Positions 15,721 to 17,832 of a stretch of 17,832 bases of DNA are shown here, one piece after another. The position numbers and the translations under genes are program-made. The notes below the pieces were generated by a model. It had not been told where the DNA came from. It saw only the letters and a list, made by a program, of their open reading frames with translations, and did not search any database. Positions within the stretch are counted from its first letter, which is position 1. Every line of letters starts with the position of its first letter. This DNA is from an uncultured Alphaproteobacteria bacterium (GTDB lineage Bacteria > Pseudomonadota > Alphaproteobacteria > Rickettsiales > UBA1997): the NCBI GenBank assembly GCA_903858915.1, contig CAIOKL010000070.1, forward strand, positions 1 to 17,832, in the 5' to 3' direction.

Positions 15721-15763
15721 TAATTAAAAAATGGGCAAAGAATTTTGTCCATTTTTTTAATTA
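15721..15763. terminator. Bidirectional terminator between gyrB and the SPOR gene
   Basis: ATGGGCAAA (15731-15739) pairs with TTTGTCCAT (15744-15752), one G-U pair, around a 4-base loop. Five A-T pairs extend the stem (15726-15730 with 15753-15757), and after one bulged T, TAATT (15721-15725) pairs with AATTA (15759-15763). The A tract on one side and T tract on the other make it work in both directions, as expected between convergent genes. Confidence 0.9.
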
Positions 15764-15909
15764 CCCCCTTTATTTTCAATCAAAAAAATTCGCCAATTTC
15801 AACTAAATTATAATAATAAAATCTTATGGGGTTTTAGCGTTTTTTGTCTTCGAAGAAATTTGAAAAATAGCAAAATTGGCGTTGGAAAATTTAAGTAATG
15901 TAATTTGTG
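15764..15909. other. Structured gap with no gene; possible small RNA or palindromic element
   Basis: No convincing reading frame was found. CGCCAATTT (15791-15799) is perfectly inverted as AAATTGGCG (15873-15881), enclosing 73 bases. Within lies a 10-base palindrome TCTTCGAAGA (15847-15856) and a TATAAT (15809-15814) without a clear -35. Neither neighbour needs a promoter here since both genes end in this gap. A small RNA or a decayed palindromic repeat is possible, as is plain spacer. Confidence 0.3.
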
Positions 15910-16737
15910 CTATTCAACAACGATGCAATCCGAGCGGGTTTTTTGAGCTTGAGAAACGAAGCGCGTGCAAAAATCTTCGGCATCAATTTGATTGAAAAAT
16001 TCACCAATTTGCAAGCGAAAGAAAATTCCGCGACGACCTAAATCGGCTTCCTCAATAAAATATTTTGTTCCGCTAAAAACTTTTGGATAAAGACGGCTAA
16101 GTTTTTTCCAATAATCTTCGCAATTTTCTTTAGAAGACATTGCGGAAATTTGAACACGAATTGCATTGCGCTTACGAGGCGTTGGCTTAGGCTTGATTTG
16201 TTCTTCGACAATTTTTGGTTGCTCTTTAACTTTTTCAGGTTTTATTTCTTCAATAATTTTTCCAACATTTTTGGTTTCAACAACAGGTTTTTCAATTTTT
16301 TCATTAGAAATTTCGTCAATTTTTTTGACCAAACTTTCTGAATCATCTAAATTTTCTTTAGCAACTTTTTCGTTAACAATATTTTTTGGATTGCGTGGCG
16401 GATAAGCGGGTTCTTGATTTTTATTAAGCTTGATTTCTTCTTTTAAAATATCTTTGCGATTTCCAAAAATATCATCATAAATTGAGCGATTAACAACCTG
16501 ATCATCGCCCTTGTCGTTGTAGTCTCCGCCCTCATAATCTTTGATTGCCGATTCGGGACCTTTGATGGTTTCAATTTCTTTGTTTGAAGGCCCGCGACTT
16601 ATGAAATAATAAGCGTTTAAAGTTATATAAATAAATGCTGAAAGTGATAAAAAAGTTGCCGAAATCAAGAAAATTTTTTTTGCCAAAAATGGATTTTTTT
16701 CTGGTTCGTTAGTTTTTTTATATCCGAAATCTTCCAT
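15910..16737 (-). CDS. SPOR-domain membrane protein
   Basis: Probably a bitopic inner-membrane protein binding denuded peptidoglycan at division sites, as other SPOR proteins do. Of 275 residues, the first 20 are cytoplasmic, 21-47 form a membrane helix (FLISATFLSLSAFIYITL), and about 55-190 are a Lys/Glu/Pro-rich periplasmic linker with no clear fold. About 192-275 form the SPOR domain, beginning IRVQISAMSSKENCEDYWKK and continuing with FFRLQIGEF and DAEDFCTRF, the pattern of two strand-helix repeats. Three cysteines fall in the SPOR domain, which is unusual for a periplasmic module unless they are paired. It lies 19 bases after argS on the same strand; argS followed by a SPOR gene is a known alphaproteobacterial arrangement. 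In such genomes nagZ often comes next, but here gyrB faces it instead. Start ATG, no Shine-Dalgarno. Confidence 0.85.
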   Translation of the reverse strand: MEDFGYKKTNEPEKNPFLAKKIFLISATFLSLSAFIYITLNAYYFISRGPSNKEIETIKGPESAIKDYEGGDYNDKGDDQVVNRSIYDDIFGNRKDILKEEIKLNKNQEPAYPPRNPKNIVNEKVAKENLDDSESLVKKIDEISNEKIEKPVVETKNVGKIIEEIKPEKVKEQPKIVEEQIKPKPTPRKRNAIRVQISAMSSKENCEDYWKKLSRLYPKVFSGTKYFIEEADLGRRGIFFRLQIGEFFNQIDAEDFCTRFVSQAQKTRSDCIVVE

Positions 16738-16756
16738 TTTATTAAATTAATTTAAA

Positions 16757-17832
16757 TTAACGCATTTCCTCTAGAGCCTTGATATTAAATATATCAAGAC
16801 ATTGTGCAATAACTTTTTTTAAAGCCAAAATTAAATAAATTCTAGCAAAACTAGTTTCAAAATTATCTTTTAAAATAAATTTTAAATTTTGATTCTCAAT
16901 GCCTTTGTTCCACAATCCGTGAAATTCGGCGCTTAATTCTTGCAAATAAAAAGCCAAGCGATGAGGTTCAAAATTTGTAACCGCCATTTCAATTGAACGA
17001 GTAAAGCTCGCCAATTTTTTAATCAAAGCAATTTCACTTTCATCTTGTAAATTATTCAGAAAATCAAAATTTGCAATCGATTTAATTTGATTATTTTCGT
17101 CAAAAATTTTGTTATAAAAATCAAAATGTTCATTTTTTAAATTTCTGAGAACCGAACAGCATCTAGTGTGGGCGTATTGTACATAAAAAATTGGATTATC
17201 CTTCGATTGCTCAATTACTTTATTTAAATCAAAATCGAAAGGCGCGTCGTTCTTACGGGTGAGCATGATGAAGCGTAAAACATCGGCGCCAACTTCGTCG
17301 ATTACTTCGCGAGCGGTGATGAAATTACCAGCTCTTTTTGACATTTTTAAAGGCTCACCATTTTTTACAAATTTTACCATTTGGCACAAAATTATTTTTA
17401 ATTGTGCTTGGTTGTTTGTTAATGCCGAAGTTGCCGAAGTTAATCGCTTGACATAGCCCGCGTGGTCGAAGCCGAGAGGCATAATGAAAATGCGCGCACC
17501 GCGTTCAAATTTGCTTTTAATGTAGGCCAAATCTGCGCCAAAATAAGTTGGAGTGCCATCGGATTTTTTAACGACGCGGTCTTGGTCATCGCCAAATTTT
17601 GTTGAGCGAAATAAAGTTTGATCTTGGTCGTCATAGCCTTCGGGCAAGGCTCCAACGCCTTTTTCAGTTTTTGGTGCTTCAAGTTTTCCGATATAAATTA
17701 AATCTTGTTTTTCTAAAATTTTTAGAGTTTCTTCGATTTTATTTTGATCGTGTAAATTTGTTTTTTCTGAAAAATAACTATCATGTTTTATACCTAGAGC
17801 GAGTAAATCATTTTTGATTAGCGTAAGCATTT
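16757..17832 (-). CDS. argS: Arginyl-tRNA synthetase, 5' part outside the window
   Basis: Class I synthetase attaching arginine to tRNA-Arg. The visible 357 or so codons are the C-terminal part of a protein that is usually 550-590 residues. The HIGH-type motif and the N-terminal Add1 domain are beyond the right edge. The ATG at 17828-17830 encodes an internal Met in the family segment MLTLIKNDLLALGIKHDSYFSE and is not the start. Further along are the catalytic YFGADLAYIKSKFERG region, HAGYVKRL, and the KMSKRAGN loop (17324-17347), which ArgS from some lineages replace. The C-terminal DALR anticodon-binding helices begin around IFYVQYAHTRCCSVLRN and run to the TAA stop. It is the first visible gene of a minus-strand pair with the SPOR gene. 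Confidence 0.96.
   Translation of the reverse strand, partial: MLTLIKNDLLALGIKHDSYFSEKTNLHDQNKIEETLKILEKQDLIYIGKLEAPKTEKGVGALPEGYDDQDQTLFRSTKFGDDQDRVVKKSDGTPTYFGADLAYIKSKFERGARIFIMPLGFDHAGYVKRLTSATSALTNNQAQLKIILCQMVKFVKNGEPLKMSKRAGNFITAREVIDEVGADVLRFIMLTRKNDAPFDFDLNKVIEQSKDNPIFYVQYAHTRCCSVLRNLKNEHFDFYNKIFDENNQIKSIANFDFLNNLQDESEIALIKKLASFTRSIEMAVTNFEPHRLAFYLQELSAEFHGLWNKGIENQNLKFILKDNFETSFARIYLILALKKVIAQCLDIFNIKALEEMR

Noticed and set aside
10728..15910. Ten-base match TAATTTGTGC at 10728 and 15901 as a dispersed repeat
   Set aside because: The match does not extend and is short enough to be chance in A/T-rich gaps.
17828..17830. ATG as the start of argS
   Set aside because: It lies inside a conserved internal segment, and the visible part is about 200 residues too short for a whole ArgS.
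1..17832. Absence of TGA among the eleven visible stop codons, suggesting TGA recoding
   Set aside because: Nine TAA and two TAG are expected in an AT-rich genome, and all families have normal length without in-frame TGA.

Overview
The window looks like chromosomal DNA from an AT-rich alphaproteobacterium, most likely of the Rickettsiales or a related host-associated lineage. Four things point there: a very long VirB6/TrbL-type type IV secretion protein of the kind seen in Rickettsiales, a TimA/Tim44-like adaptor, an argS-SPOR gene pair of alphaproteobacterial type, and strong A/T bias in intergenic DNA and third codon positions. Unlike Rickettsia proper, it keeps shikimate-pathway genes (aroK, aroB), so it probably makes its own chorismate. 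The exact family cannot be fixed from this window.

Layout, left to right. (1) The 3' end of aroK overlaps aroB, followed by tRNA-Leu(UAA) and a hairpin terminator. (2) A solitary 1555-residue VirB6-like lipoprotein gene fills about a quarter of the window and sits between two tRNA genes, with no other secretion gene next to it. (3) A promoter of near-consensus form precedes tRNA-His(GUG). It is followed closely by timA-like, acnA, long-form hpf and rpsU, and a strong terminator comes only after rpsU. (4) A membrane-anchored thioredoxin/NHL beta-propeller protein follows. (5) gyrB ends at a bidirectional terminator. (6) After a 146-base structured gap, argS (5' part outside the window) and a SPOR-domain gene run on the minus strand towards gyrB.

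The genes are mostly housekeeping: aromatic biosynthesis, the TCA cycle, ribosome assembly and hibernation, DNA topology, tRNA charging, and cell division or peptidoglycan binding. The accessory-looking item is the VirB6-like protein. No transposon, CRISPR array, phage gene or defence system was seen, and no stretch over 300 bases lacks a gene. The longest gap, 6433-6646, is A/T-rich and holds the tRNA-His promoter.

The observations most worth a second look are: (a) of nine visible starts, only rpsU has a Shine-Dalgarno sequence, and it is nearly perfect, which resembles the S21 autoregulation logic known in Bacteroidota; (b) the lone VirB6-like lipoprotein has an inner-membrane retention Asp at +2 and a charged C-terminal half of about 860 residues; (c) GyrB naturally carries Asn where E. 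coli has Asp426, a known quinolone-resistance position; (d) there is a structured, promoter-like gap between the convergent gyrB and SPOR genes.
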